Assembly: GCA_024195265.1 (NCBI GenBank) | Contig: JAJLRJ010000010.1 | Coordinates: forward strand, 36,255,126-36,319,125 | Source: Dendrophyllia cribrosa | Lineage: Eukaryota > Cnidaria > Anthozoa > Scleractinia > Dendrophylliidae | DNA length: 64,000 nt | Direction: 5' to 3' | Shown here: one piece after another, positions 45,601-54,100 of the stretch | Layout: every line of letters starts with the position of its first letter | Position numbering within the stretch: position 1 is the first letter of the stretch | Notes under the pieces: generated by a model | Database searches by the model: none | What the model was told of the DNA's origin: nothing | What the model saw: only the letters and a program-made list of their open reading frames with translations | Made by a program: the position numbers and the translations under genes

Positions 45601-48600
45601 GTCATCTCCTCTTCACAGAGAACAAACTTGGAGCTTCTGGCACCATGTACGCATGAAGAGGCAGACACACGCCTTATGGTCCACGCACTGGATGCGGCTT
45701 CCAACGGATGTAACCGGATAAGGATAAGAAGCAATGACACGGATGTCATAGTCCTAGCTATCGCAGTAGCTAACACCCTACCTGCACACGAAGTCTGGGT
45801 TACTTATGGAACTGGCAAGAATGTGCATAGCATACCTGCACATACAGTAGCAACATCCTTAGGCCCGAAAGCATCTGTCCTACCGATGTTTCATGCACTA
45901 ACCGGCTGTGACACTGTGTCCTTCTTCGGAGGTAGGCGAAAGAAGACAGCGTGGGATACATGGAATGTGTTTCCTGAGCTCACACCAGGTAAGTCATTTA
46001 TCAGACCGACATGAATAATACGAACATGTTTATAATATAGACCCCTGAAACGATTGTGCCCTAACTGCTGTCCTCCTTTGTTTACCAGTTCTCAACATTC
46101 TCAAGTCGGCACCATCAGATGTTAGTGAGGAGTGTATGTCAGTGATCGAGAGATTTGTAGTCCTCATGTATGATAAAACAAGCAACCACGTAAAAGTAAA
46201 TCAAGCGAGGCAGGAGCTCTTTCCGAAGAGGTGTGTACATGGATTTACCATAAATCATTATCACAGACATTTCCATACAGATGATTTGTGTTTAATTAAC
46301 TTATTTTCTTTTACTGTATTTTATTCTAGGAGTAACCTAGATGGCATTCCGCCCACGAGAGCAGCACTAGAACAGCACGTCAGGAGGGCTGTATTCCAAG
46401 GGGGACACATATGGGGACACATATGGGGACAGACCTTGCTTCGAGATCCAGTGATTCCAAACCCAGAAGAGTGGGGGTGGCAGCAAGTCAACGGTATCTG
46501 GACACCGCACTGGACCACCATTCCTCAAGCAAAGGACATTTGCTATGAGCTAATCCACTGCGGATGCAAAACAACATGTAGAGGGCGGTGCAAATGCGCA
46601 AAGGCAAATTTGACGTGTACTGCCCTGTGCAAGTGCGGTGGCAACTGCCAATAATAGTAAATATCGCTTCGGTGGGAAGTAAAGTTACTCTGATGCATCC
46701 AAGACAGAGGGAAGCATTTTATCCTTCTGATTATATTTTAGGCTCATCGTAGTGTACCCAACCATTTGTTAAGGTTCGTAGGCCAGCGTCACAGGCTATG
46801 CCAGAGAGCAACCAATTTTCTTGATCAGAAAAGACATTTTTCGTCAAAAAGTATCACACTGCCTATTAGGAAACTCTCATTCTAGACAGACCACAGAATA
46901 CCCAAGCCATTTGTTAAGTAATATGGGCTAGTATTTACTAAGCTAGCATTCATAAGGCTATCACAAAGAGCAACAAATAATGCTTTTTTGACAGAAAGGG
47001 ATCATTTTTTCAAAAAGAAAAAATAGTTTCATCACAGGAAAGCTATAATTCTATATTTACCACAGGGCACCCAAGCCATTTGTTGAGTATTATGGGCTAT
47101 CGATGATAAAGCTATGACTGAGATGGATCAAATGAAGTTTTTATTGCTGAGAAAAGGCACTCTCCATCAAAAAAGAGAGATTGTCATAGCAAGAAACCCT
47201 AATATCTAGTCTTACCACAGGGTACCTAAGCATAGTGAATGTCAACAAGCATTATAAGCATGTGACAATATTTTAAGATCTGAAATGAATGTTACAGGCA
47301 TGAAAATGACCTAAATGTTGCTTCTGGGCATTTACATTTGCAAATTGACTCAAAATACAAGATTCTGGGGAATTTTTATTTTTCAGCCTCGTTTTCATGC
47401 TGAGAAGTTTCTGACATGCGCAGTTCCCGCCTCCAGAGCTTAACTCGGCTTGGCCCTATATCAGGATTTACTAACCTTAGGGCCATTAGTAATTTACCAA
47501 AGTTTCATGCTTTTATCACTAATTTGAACAATTGTGGTCAATAACCGCTAGACTAACATTTCCAAATTCCAATTTGATCTGGAATTCGAGGGCCACAGGT
47601 TTGTCGGTCTCTCGAGAGACTGTTAAGTGTTACATGTACCCTCGTTAAACAAAGTCGATTTATTTTATTTATTTATTTATTTATTTAGCTGTAAATTTTT
47701 CTTGGTTATTCTACTGACCAGTACATAAGGCTTGTGAATATTTTGCCTGTTCCAAATGCAATAGGTAATGGTCACCTGCCTTACCCTTGGGGACGGCGTT
47801 AGAGGGAGGGGAGGGTGGGGAGTTGGATGCAGAGGGTGTTTGGTTTGACGGAGAAAAATCATAGGAGAGGGAAGTGTCTGACGGTTGTTTTAAAATCACA
47901 TAGGACCAAAGGAGCATTTGATTCTACTCAAATTCATCTACTGTCTGTTGTCAAAATTGTGAACATACCTCTGTAAAAGCAGTGTTGTTCACATCACCAC
48001 CCTCAGCTACAAAGGAAAGTTAGAACATGAATAAATGTTTAGTCATTTACAGGGCTGCAGTGAGTGGTTAAATCTCAGGAAATAATAAATTGCCATTTGA
48101 ACAGCCTCTGTATCCAGTCGTCTCAAAATGTGTGGACAGCTGGCAATTTTGATGCCTACTCTGTTGTTTACTTGCCATTTACCTTGCACTGCCTCCTCCC
48201 CTCCCCTCAAGAGGCCTCCCCTCCCCTCCCTAGCTGGCAAGGAGACCAACCTTGCCTACTACTTCTTTTGTGCTTCTTAAAATTCAGTTTAAAGCTGTTA
48301 CAGTGCAACCTACCATCCTGTATTAAAAAGCTCCCAACAAACTTTTTTACAAGTTTCCATATATCACCAGCTATTAAATTCTTATAATTATTTTTGTAAC
48401 TGCGGATAAGTGTGAAGCAATAAAATGAATAAAACCTTCATACAGTGGAACCCTGCCTTACGGTCACCTCATTAATACGGTCACCTCGTTATTATGGTCG
48501 CCCATACATTTTCTTATAATAAAACCCCGTTAATGCGGCCAACGGCCACATTCTGAAATCCCAACCTGTATAATCCTTTATAATTTTACCCCGTTAATAC

Positions 48601-50938
48601 GGCCACTCGAACCAAATACGCATTAATTATTGACCAAAGAAAACAAATACTGTACAGTACTTGAAAAACAATACTGTATTTATCCACAACGCTTGTAACT
48701 TGTCATGTCATTGACCTCTGTCGTTAATGTAATTAATCAAACAGCAATTTACTTTCCTGTCATGAAAAAGAAACAGTCAGACCAGTCATGAAATTTGACC
48801 CTACCCTGTTAATACGGCCAAATTTTCATGGCCCGTTGGTGACCGTACATGTATTAATATAACGGAGTTCCACTGTATATCGTAACTAACTTTACACTCC
48901 CGTAACACGAAGTGGCAAGATTACATTTGCTCATGCTCAACTTTGCGAGCAGGCGCGTCCGTCAATTAAATTCGCATAAACTTGTATAAACGTAAAAAAG
49001 TTTGTTGGGTGCTCACAGTAAGATGTGTCACACTAATATGGACACCACTATGACTACAGAAACCGTCTAATAAAGAGGTGTGGAAGTGGGTGTCCATAAA
49101 CCAGGTTTTGACCAGTTGCGCTACAAATATTTTGAGTTGACTGTTTCCTGCCAAATAAAGGTCCAATGAAAAATGTTCTAAAATCAACTTAAACACATAC
49201 CTAAATAATCACTCAGTTTCATCTTCCTTATATGCTGTTGAAATGAAAAAGATAATAATTAATACTGAAACATTTATTATGTCATAATGTCAACAACAAA
49301 ATTATAGCTACAGCAGCAATTGTAACTACATTGATACTGAATTGAGGGGGGGGGGGGAGCTAAGTGATTATTAATTTAAAATACTGTAAATCCTCTATTA
49401 AGCCCCCCCCCCCCCCCCCCCCCCCCCCTCCCAAGGAGGGCTTATTTATTTCAATCATGTTTGAGACAGGGCTTAATAGAGAGAGGGGAATATTAAAATT
49501 TAGGGAAACAGGGCTAAAAAGAAGGGGGGGCTTAATAAATTTTGAGAAAGGGGGGATTAATAAATTTCTTGCTTCAAAAAAGGGGGAATTATTAGCGGTA
49601 GGGTCGCAGCTCTTAGAAGCCTCTATTTTCATTGGCCTTGTAAAACACAGCTGCTATTGTTTTTAGGACTAGGGTTCATTGTTGTGTTGTTTGTCCTATT
49701 GTTATCTCTAAGGGTGGCAAGCCAATGGTGTGAGACCTTCTTAGCGCTGCGACATCACCCATTATTAGAGCGGGGGCTAAATAGAGGATATACAATGTAT
49801 GGTAAGCATGTTTCATGCTCGACTCTCTAGAGTGGTCATAGTCAGAGTATAAAGGTATTAAAATAAACAACCATACTGCTTCCCAAGTGTTGATCCAAGC
49901 TTTTGAAAATGTTATTGCAAGGAACTTAGGGCCTCTGAACTTAGTCTTTACTTACCATGGGGAGTTTAAGGATCTCTAGAGAAAAGGCTCCCTTCACTTT
50001 ACAGATCATATCATAACCCCTTGCTCTCATCTTTTCTATTCTCTCTTCCACTGTGAAAAGAAATACAGCACGGGTTTAGGGGCCGATTTCATGGCGAATT
50101 TCAGTACAGTCAACCGGGCTGAAATTTCGTTGTGATTACATGCAATGACAAATTTCAGCCCAGGCCTGTGAAATAGCGCGGGAAGATTGATAACGAGAAT
50201 CCGCAAAATGGCGTCGAAGACTAGACTGCACATGCCCAAATTCACTTTTCAGCCCGGGCTGAAATTCTGATGCGATTACATTGCGAATTTCAGCCCATTT
50301 GGCCGGGCTGAAAATTCCAGCCCGGTTTCTGAATTTTCAGCCCAGCCGGGCTGGAATTTTCAGCCCGGCCAAATGGGCTGAAAATTTCTAAAACCGGGCT
50401 GGAATTTTCAGCCAGGGCTGTTCATGTACATGTAATCGCTAACTTCATTTTAAGAGGACTTATTTCGGAAGCTGGGCTGAATATCTCAGACTGGTTGACC
50501 GGGCTGAAAATCGCCATGTACTGTACTCGGCCCCTTAGAAGACTTGTCTGTAGATAAAGGTATATTAAAGTATATTTAAACAGCATACAATGCAGCTCTT
50601 TATAATCCAAGCAGTTCCTTTCAATTGTTGACTTTTAACCGACTGAGTTGCACGCGCGTTTATAAGTCCAAGATTAATTACTAAGCTTATACATTGCTTG
50701 GGTTAAAATTCAGTGAAAAATATTGTCAATGCATTCTGGCCTTAAAGGTAAGATTTAAACTGCAGGAAAATCTACAACAACAAGTTTAAAACAAACCCTG
50801 CATGTTCAAATCTTTCAAATAAACGTCCAACTTTGCCCTGCGTTCATCAATACTCATTGACGTGTCTAGGTCGCCTTCTGGAAGCATCGGTCGCATACGG
50901 CTTGTCTGATTCTTTCTTGTCTTCTTTCTTCGAGGCAT
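33659..50938 (-). CDS. CDCA8: Borealin (chromosomal passenger complex subunit), 14 exons
   Basis: Borealin targets Aurora B, INCENP and survivin to centromeres in mitosis. Exons on the minus strand: 50797-50938, 49956-50050, 49201-49234, 47969-48006, 39968-40038, 38261-38313, 38048-38094, 37517-37570, 36642-36754, 35930-36025, 35618-35665, 34875-34962, 33760-33849, 33659-33706. All have GT-AG borders and compatible phases, giving 338 aa. The N-terminal half has the basic start, KLDVYLKDLN, then FSLEILKLPM and IRKMKLSDYL, corresponding to the helical passenger-complex region. The C-terminal half has TPKFDPR, TPALLREPRAGER and LSGSPIVN...VLIPLGNG, as in the borealin dimerisation domain. The start ATG at 50938 is preferred over an upstream in-frame ATG at 50980. 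Introns carry many mobile elements, including a 7-kb transposon. Confidence 0.93.
36240..36600. repeat. Repeat in borealin intron (between exons 9 and 10)
   Basis: 'ataatatgaccgtatagcc' near 36247, a GC-rich middle ('cgcggcccgaccgg', 'gtcgggccggatgag') and 'cactcagtcaatattaag' near 36560 frame an imperfect inverted repeat. Likely an old MITE; boundaries uncertain. Confidence 0.4.
37736..37962 (+). mobile_element. LINE 3'-end remnant in borealin intron
   Basis: Plus-strand translation gives degenerate but ordered text (IALTWTPEG, KRCGREPLIKKGTQLGF, RTWREAETATRDI, RRIDGPI) followed by a 'gatgatgatga' tail. This matches the characteristic C-terminus of non-LTR retrotransposon ORF2 proteins in invertebrates. 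Stops interrupt it. It lies antisense to borealin between exons 7 and 8. Confidence 0.55.
38633..39161. repeat. ~18-bp minisatellite (CCCCTTAATAGAGGTGTC), main block
   Basis: About thirty head-to-tail copies of an 18-19-bp unit, alternating 'aatagaggtgtccccttaa' and 'atggaggtgtcccctta' variants. The array resumes at 39827-39905 after a TTAA-flanked insertion. It sits in the borealin intron between exons 5 and 6. Not a CRISPR: units are contiguous with no unique spacers. Confidence 0.85.
39166..39822. mobile_element. 657-bp TTAA-flanked MITE inside the minisatellite
   Basis: TTAA on both sides (39162-39165, 39823-39826) and inverted ends GGACGTTCGCGCG and, read inverted, GGACGTTCACGC. TTAA targeting suggests a piggyBac- or Kolobok-driven element. 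No transposase. The repeat monomers themselves contain CTTAAT, providing abundant TTAA-like targets. ORFs at 39156 and 39517 are within it and not recognised. Confidence 0.75.
40273..40560 (+). mobile_element. tRNA-derived SINE with a triplicated ~71-bp body segment
   Basis: A box TAGTGCAGTGGTGAG (about 40281) and B box GGTTCGATTCC (40324-40334). Then a unit starting CCGG(T/C)GTCATATGTGGGTT occurs three times at about 40340, 40411 and 40481. The translated ORFs in this stretch (40356-40730) simply repeat with the unit. The 3' end lies about 20 bp from the left end of the 7-kb transposon. Confidence 0.75.
40581..41140 (+). repeat. Left terminal inverted repeat of the 7-kb transposon
   Basis: Reads inward TAGTCTAGCGG, then 'aattagtgataaaagcatg', 'ctctggaggcgggaactgc', 'gatcttaaaatattgtcac', 'tactatgcttgggtaccctgtgg'-like text. 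It matches the right TIR as reverse complement with few mismatches. The inner limit fades near the A-run at 41130-41140. Confidence 0.85.
41669..46654 (+). pseudogene. Decayed transposase-like gene with paired Zn modules, XPG/PIN-like nuclease and Cys-rich tail
   Basis: Exon 1 is 41669-45442, then 45544-45988, 46089-46230 and 46330-46654, separated by ~100-bp GT-AG introns. N-terminal modules: C6-x2-C9 with H75/C78 and C134-x2-C137 with H186/C189. The middle has ALDQPLFALAKQIQW, MLGGLHIEMAAFKMLG and DHGNYARW, possible transposase core motifs. Exon 2 has EEADTR, SNDTDVIVLA and ALTGCDTVSFFGG, spaced as acidic residues of FEN1/XPG-type nucleases. The C-terminus (CGCKTTC to CKCGGNC) resembles a tesmin/TSO1 CXC cluster. 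Lesions: in-frame stops at 42821, 43265 and 45347, +1 frameshifts near 44055 and 44465, and a 167-bp insertion at 44577. Not able to encode a full protein. Confidence 0.8.
44577..44743. mobile_element. 167-bp CAGG-ended MITE inside the transposase gene
   Basis: The ends CAGGCCCGTAGGAG and, inverted, CAGGCCAGTAGGAA are TIRs. ATGGA flanks both sides (44572-44576 and 44744-44748). The interior is G-run then C-run ('agggggggccgggtaggcccg', 'cccccccacttt'). Removing the insert and one target copy rejoins the surrounding open frame. CAGG ends with 5-bp duplications suggest a hAT-like (5-bp) family. Confidence 0.8.
46751..47235. repeat. Four ~155-bp subterminal tandem units of the transposon
   Basis: Units starting near 46753, 46897, 47067 and 47221 share '(g/c)ACCCAAGCCATTTGTTAAGT', 'tATGGGCTA', 'aagGCTATcac..agagcaac' and 'ttttttgacagaaa'. 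The last two overlap the right TIR, so the left TIR holds matching inverted units near 41000-41090. Such arrays are typical of transposase-binding regions. Confidence 0.65.
47000..47555 (-). repeat. Right terminal inverted repeat of the 7-kb transposon
   Basis: Reverse complement of 40581-41140. The outermost sequence on this side is CCGCTAGACTA followed by the ACA target copy. Compared with the left TIR it lacks a few bases near the tip ('gaccaaaaaaaggctg' against 'gaccac' when read inward). High similarity points to moderately recent insertion. Confidence 0.85.
47640..47968. other. Borealin intron remnant left of exon 4
   Basis: A (TTTA)n tract at 47660-47687 and G-rich text at 47790-47845. 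No gene. The short minus-strand ORFs are incidental. Confidence 0.4.
48441..48877. mobile_element. TA-flanked MITE with CAGTGGAAC ends
   Basis: Left TACAGTGGAACCCTGCCTTA and right, inverted, TACAGTGGAACTCCG, in the borealin intron between exons 3 and 4. Inside are recurring 'aatacggtcacc' / 'gttaatacggcc' words. TA boundaries suggest Tc1/mariner (pogo/Tigger-like) mobilisation. Confidence 0.65.
49327..49600. repeat. G-run/C-run repeat in borealin intron
   Basis: A G-run at about 49345-49359 and a C-run at about 49403-49429, followed by repeated 'gggcttaataga' and 'gaaaggggggatta'. Typical of a dispersed anthozoan low-complexity element. Overlapping ORFs on both strands are poly-Pro/poly-Gly artefacts. 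Confidence 0.55.
49640..49720. repeat. Dispersed repeat family R2, short copy
   Basis: 'gctattgtttttaggactagggttcattgttgtg' matches text at 63815-63860 and, inverted, at about 30905-30975. Short and of unknown type. Confidence 0.55.
50079..50534. mobile_element. PIF/Harbinger-type MITE in borealin intron 1
   Basis: Inverted ends GGGGCCGATTTCATGGCGA and GGGGCCGAGTACAGTACATGG, flanked by TTA on both sides, the target preferred by PIF/Harbinger elements. The interior is a palindrome-rich array of CAGCCCGG and AATTTTCAGCCC words in both orientations. Confidence 0.7.
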
Positions 50939-51181
50939 TTCGCTTCTTTTACAACCGATACAGAACAATTTAGAGATCAAAACAACGAAATAAAAATGTT
51001 AAACTTCAACAAAGCCCGCCAATTTGATTTTGAAAGAGGCGCCGCAGATTTACGAGCCTGCGATCCAGCGAGACATTCGCAGGGTTACCTAGTTTGCCAG
51101 GTTACAAAGCTTTCGTTCGGACGGCCATCTTTCTTTTATATGACTTGGATAAGCTCTTTGTAGGCGATTTACTCTCTGAAA
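50939..51181. promoter_or_regulatory. Shared divergent promoter of borealin and TMEM147
   Basis: Only 243 bp separate the two start codons. On the borealin-reading strand there is TTGGCGGGC (E2F/CDE-like; complement at 51014-51022), and TTTGAA (CHR-like) sits at 51028-51033. This pairing is known from mitotic genes repressed by the DREAM complex, and suits borealin. TMEM147 would share the same open region. No TATA box is evident. Role inferred from motifs and spacing. Confidence 0.6.
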
Positions 51182-54100
51182 ATGACGTTATTTCATTTTG
51201 GAAACTGTGTAGCCTTGGCATATTTTCCTTACTTCATTGTCTACAAATGTTCTGGACTGTGAGTTTGGAGAGATCTTAGCATGATTTTATGTTAAAGAAG
51301 ATTGCGTGAGAGCCATGTGTCTTCCTCCCTAATAGTTTGATAAAACAGCCAATTTTGTCTTTTTTTTTCATCGCAGCTCTGAGTACAGTGCCTTTTGGAG
51401 ATGTATGAAAGCGGGAGCTGCATACTTAGTAACCCAACTTTGTAAGGTAAAGAGAAAGGTTTATATACAATATTATATTACATGTAAGCTTAATATAAGC
51501 TTACGTAATTTAAGCTTATTGTAATTAAAGCTTCATCAAGCCTTGCTAATTCATATTACAGCTTAAATTGAGCTTATTTTTTTATTTACTTATACAGCAC
51601 TGTATTATATTAAAAACCAGAAGACGAATTAAATCGTCAAATAATCATAATCAGTCTTTAATTTAGATTTTTAGGAACAATAAAAAAATGCTTTTTTTAT
51701 TATCCATGCTTGAATGACAATGTCTGTCAGTCACTTGTTATGTTATGTGTTTTAATGTAATCAAAGATCTTTAATCTTGATTTTGAAACTAATTAACAAT
51801 GGGCAAATCTTATATTATAACTGGTATCCACACATGTTTGCCATTCTTGCTAATAGTGGTGTGATAATTGATGATCGATCATTTGGGATAATTTCCGATG
51901 ATTGATGATATGAAATTATAACAGATTGCCAACACTAGTTGCAAATTTGCTTAGGAAGTGTGAGTGTTACAGTAAGTGGCATGTTTTCCTACAAAAGAAA
52001 ACATAACACTGCTTTTCTTTTGACATCATAAATTAACACTGTTTTTCTTTTCAGATGCTGGTCCTTGCGACTTTTTTTCCCACATCAGATGTATCTCCAG
52101 GATATATGGACTTCATGGGGGTAGGTGCCGGTAGATTTTGACTTAAAGCATGGCAACTAAGCAAATCTGACACCCCCAATAGGAGTCAAACTCGTGTCCT
52201 GCTGGCTATGGGCTGGACACTCTACCACTGAGCAATTGTAGACTTCCAGCAAGCTTTTAGCCAGCAGGCTGTCTAGGCATCCTGAGGACGGCCAGATTTT
52301 TTAGAAGTTCATGGAAAATTCACCAAGGCTTTTAGAATTGTATTAGAGGAACAAGCTTCCAGGACAGCCACTTTTCAATTTCTAGCTAAAAAGGTTGACT
52401 TCCAGTCTGAGTGGGGGCTATATAAACTAGAGAGCACATTTCCCTCTCTGATTACCATAGTAAAGTTCTATTTACAGTGTTTTGCTTGGAGGCAAGTAAC
52501 AAGGTCTTTTATAATTATAACTTGGCACACCTTGTTAATATGACTTCATTTTTTTTTAATTTTTTCTCTTGGTGGTTGTATTGATGGAGTTTTCCAATGT
52601 ATCTCTTTCTTGCCCTGGTTAGCCTTATTGTAAGTAAAAACATAGTCTCAAGCTCAATGGTAGATTTCACATTTTTATCTTTTAGGAGTTTCTCAGATCC
52701 ACAGTAGATATGGCAGATCTTGTTGGTCTTCATCTTGTGATGACAAAAATTGCTGGCAAGGGTGAACTAAAAGTGTTAGTAGCAGGAGTAGGTATGTTAC
52801 TTTGTAGATCATCTTTTTTTAACAAAACTAATAAACAAGGCCAAACACTGTAAAATATTATCAAACAATATTAAGCACAACTGGCACTCTGTATTTACAT
52901 GTAACTTTGACAAAAAAAGAAAACTTCAACTGCAGAAAGCACAAACCATACAATGTATGTGAATAGATCACATATTTTTGTTGTAAGAAAGTCAACTTTG
53001 ATCCATTTTGTTTGTCAGTCAGTAAGGATATCATAGTAACAGTTATTTATTTGAGCACTGATGTAATCTGGTTTAGTAATAACTTTATTTAATTTATAAT
53101 ACGTACATGTATAACCTGTTTTAGGATGGGCAACAGCAGAGCTTGTCATGACACGCCTTGTTCCTTTATGGGTTGGTGCAAGAGGAGTGGAGTTTGACTG
53201 GAAATACATACAAATGAGTTTTGATGCAAATGTCAGTCTTGTAAGTAATCGTCATACTCTATGTACATGTATTTCAAGTTTCCAGAATTTCTCTTCAGGC
53301 CATACTGTAACCTGAAAATTCTGTCAACTTTGGGTTTGAAAACTTTCGCAAAAGTAGCATGCTCTGCCAAGCAGGAGAAAGCAATTTTTCCCTGATTGAA
53401 AGAAAATTATGAAAAAACACTATTTCACAACCAATCACCATAAATTTAGTAATGTTACCCACCACGCTATCCGGCTATCACAAAAGTTTGGTTTTGTCAA
53501 CTGATTTCATAAGGTAAGTTGGCCACCATAAAGAGATTCAAAAGCTGATGTTTATTCAAGCACTAGCCCTTCATGATTTCTCTTAACAGAGGCCAATTTA
53601 TCTTATCAACTCAGTTAACCCATTCGCTCCTACACCGGCCAAAACTGGCCGTACAATACTCCACTGCTTTAAAAAATTGCAACTTTCTCAATCGCGCGAA
53701 CATTGCCCTAACTAGCAGTTCTGAGCATTGACTAGAAAGTCCCTCAAATTGAGATACCCAATAAACACAAAAAAGTCAGCGATTTTTGCAGAATATCAGC
53801 GTTTGAATTTGGACAATAACAAAAATGACCGTTTTTAATGTCATAGAAAAACAACAAAAATCACGTTTTTGCCTTTAGTTTTTTTTATTCAAATCATCAT
53901 GGCAAACCCAAAAGTCAACATTCACAGCAAAATTCAGTCCTAGTCCTAGCTTAGCAGCGATTTTTTTTGTTCTTATTCGTTGCTCGGGCTGAGCTTTAGC
54001 CTCTTGTTCTAATGCATACTGACCTTGACTCGATTTTCAATATCACCACCGCACTGCATGCTGGGAAAAAGCCAAAAATTTTGACAGCGCTCGATTCTTT

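Larger units (their letters stand above)
40581..47555 (+). mobile_element. 7-kb DNA transposon with ~560-bp TIRs (best fit Academ-type), in borealin intron 4
   Basis: Both ends start TAGTCTAGCGGTTAT (right end inverted). ACA occurs immediately outside each end (40578-40580 and 47556-47558), a 3-bp target duplication. The TIRs match over about 40581-41140 and 47000-47555, with a small indel near the tip. Between them is one decayed multi-exon gene with an XPG/PIN-like nuclease segment. From memory, the Academ superfamily has 3-4-bp target duplications and one lineage encodes an XPG-like nuclease; that is my best match, unverified. The gene runs opposite to borealin. Confidence 0.85.

Noticed and set aside
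49360..49666. ORFs with poly-Pro and poly-Gly
   Set aside because: Translation of a C-run/G-run repeat.
50940..50980. Borealin start at the upstream ATG (MISKLFCIGCKRSE extension)
   Set aside because: The downstream ATG gives the basic N-terminus usual for borealin; the extension looks like 5' leader sequence.
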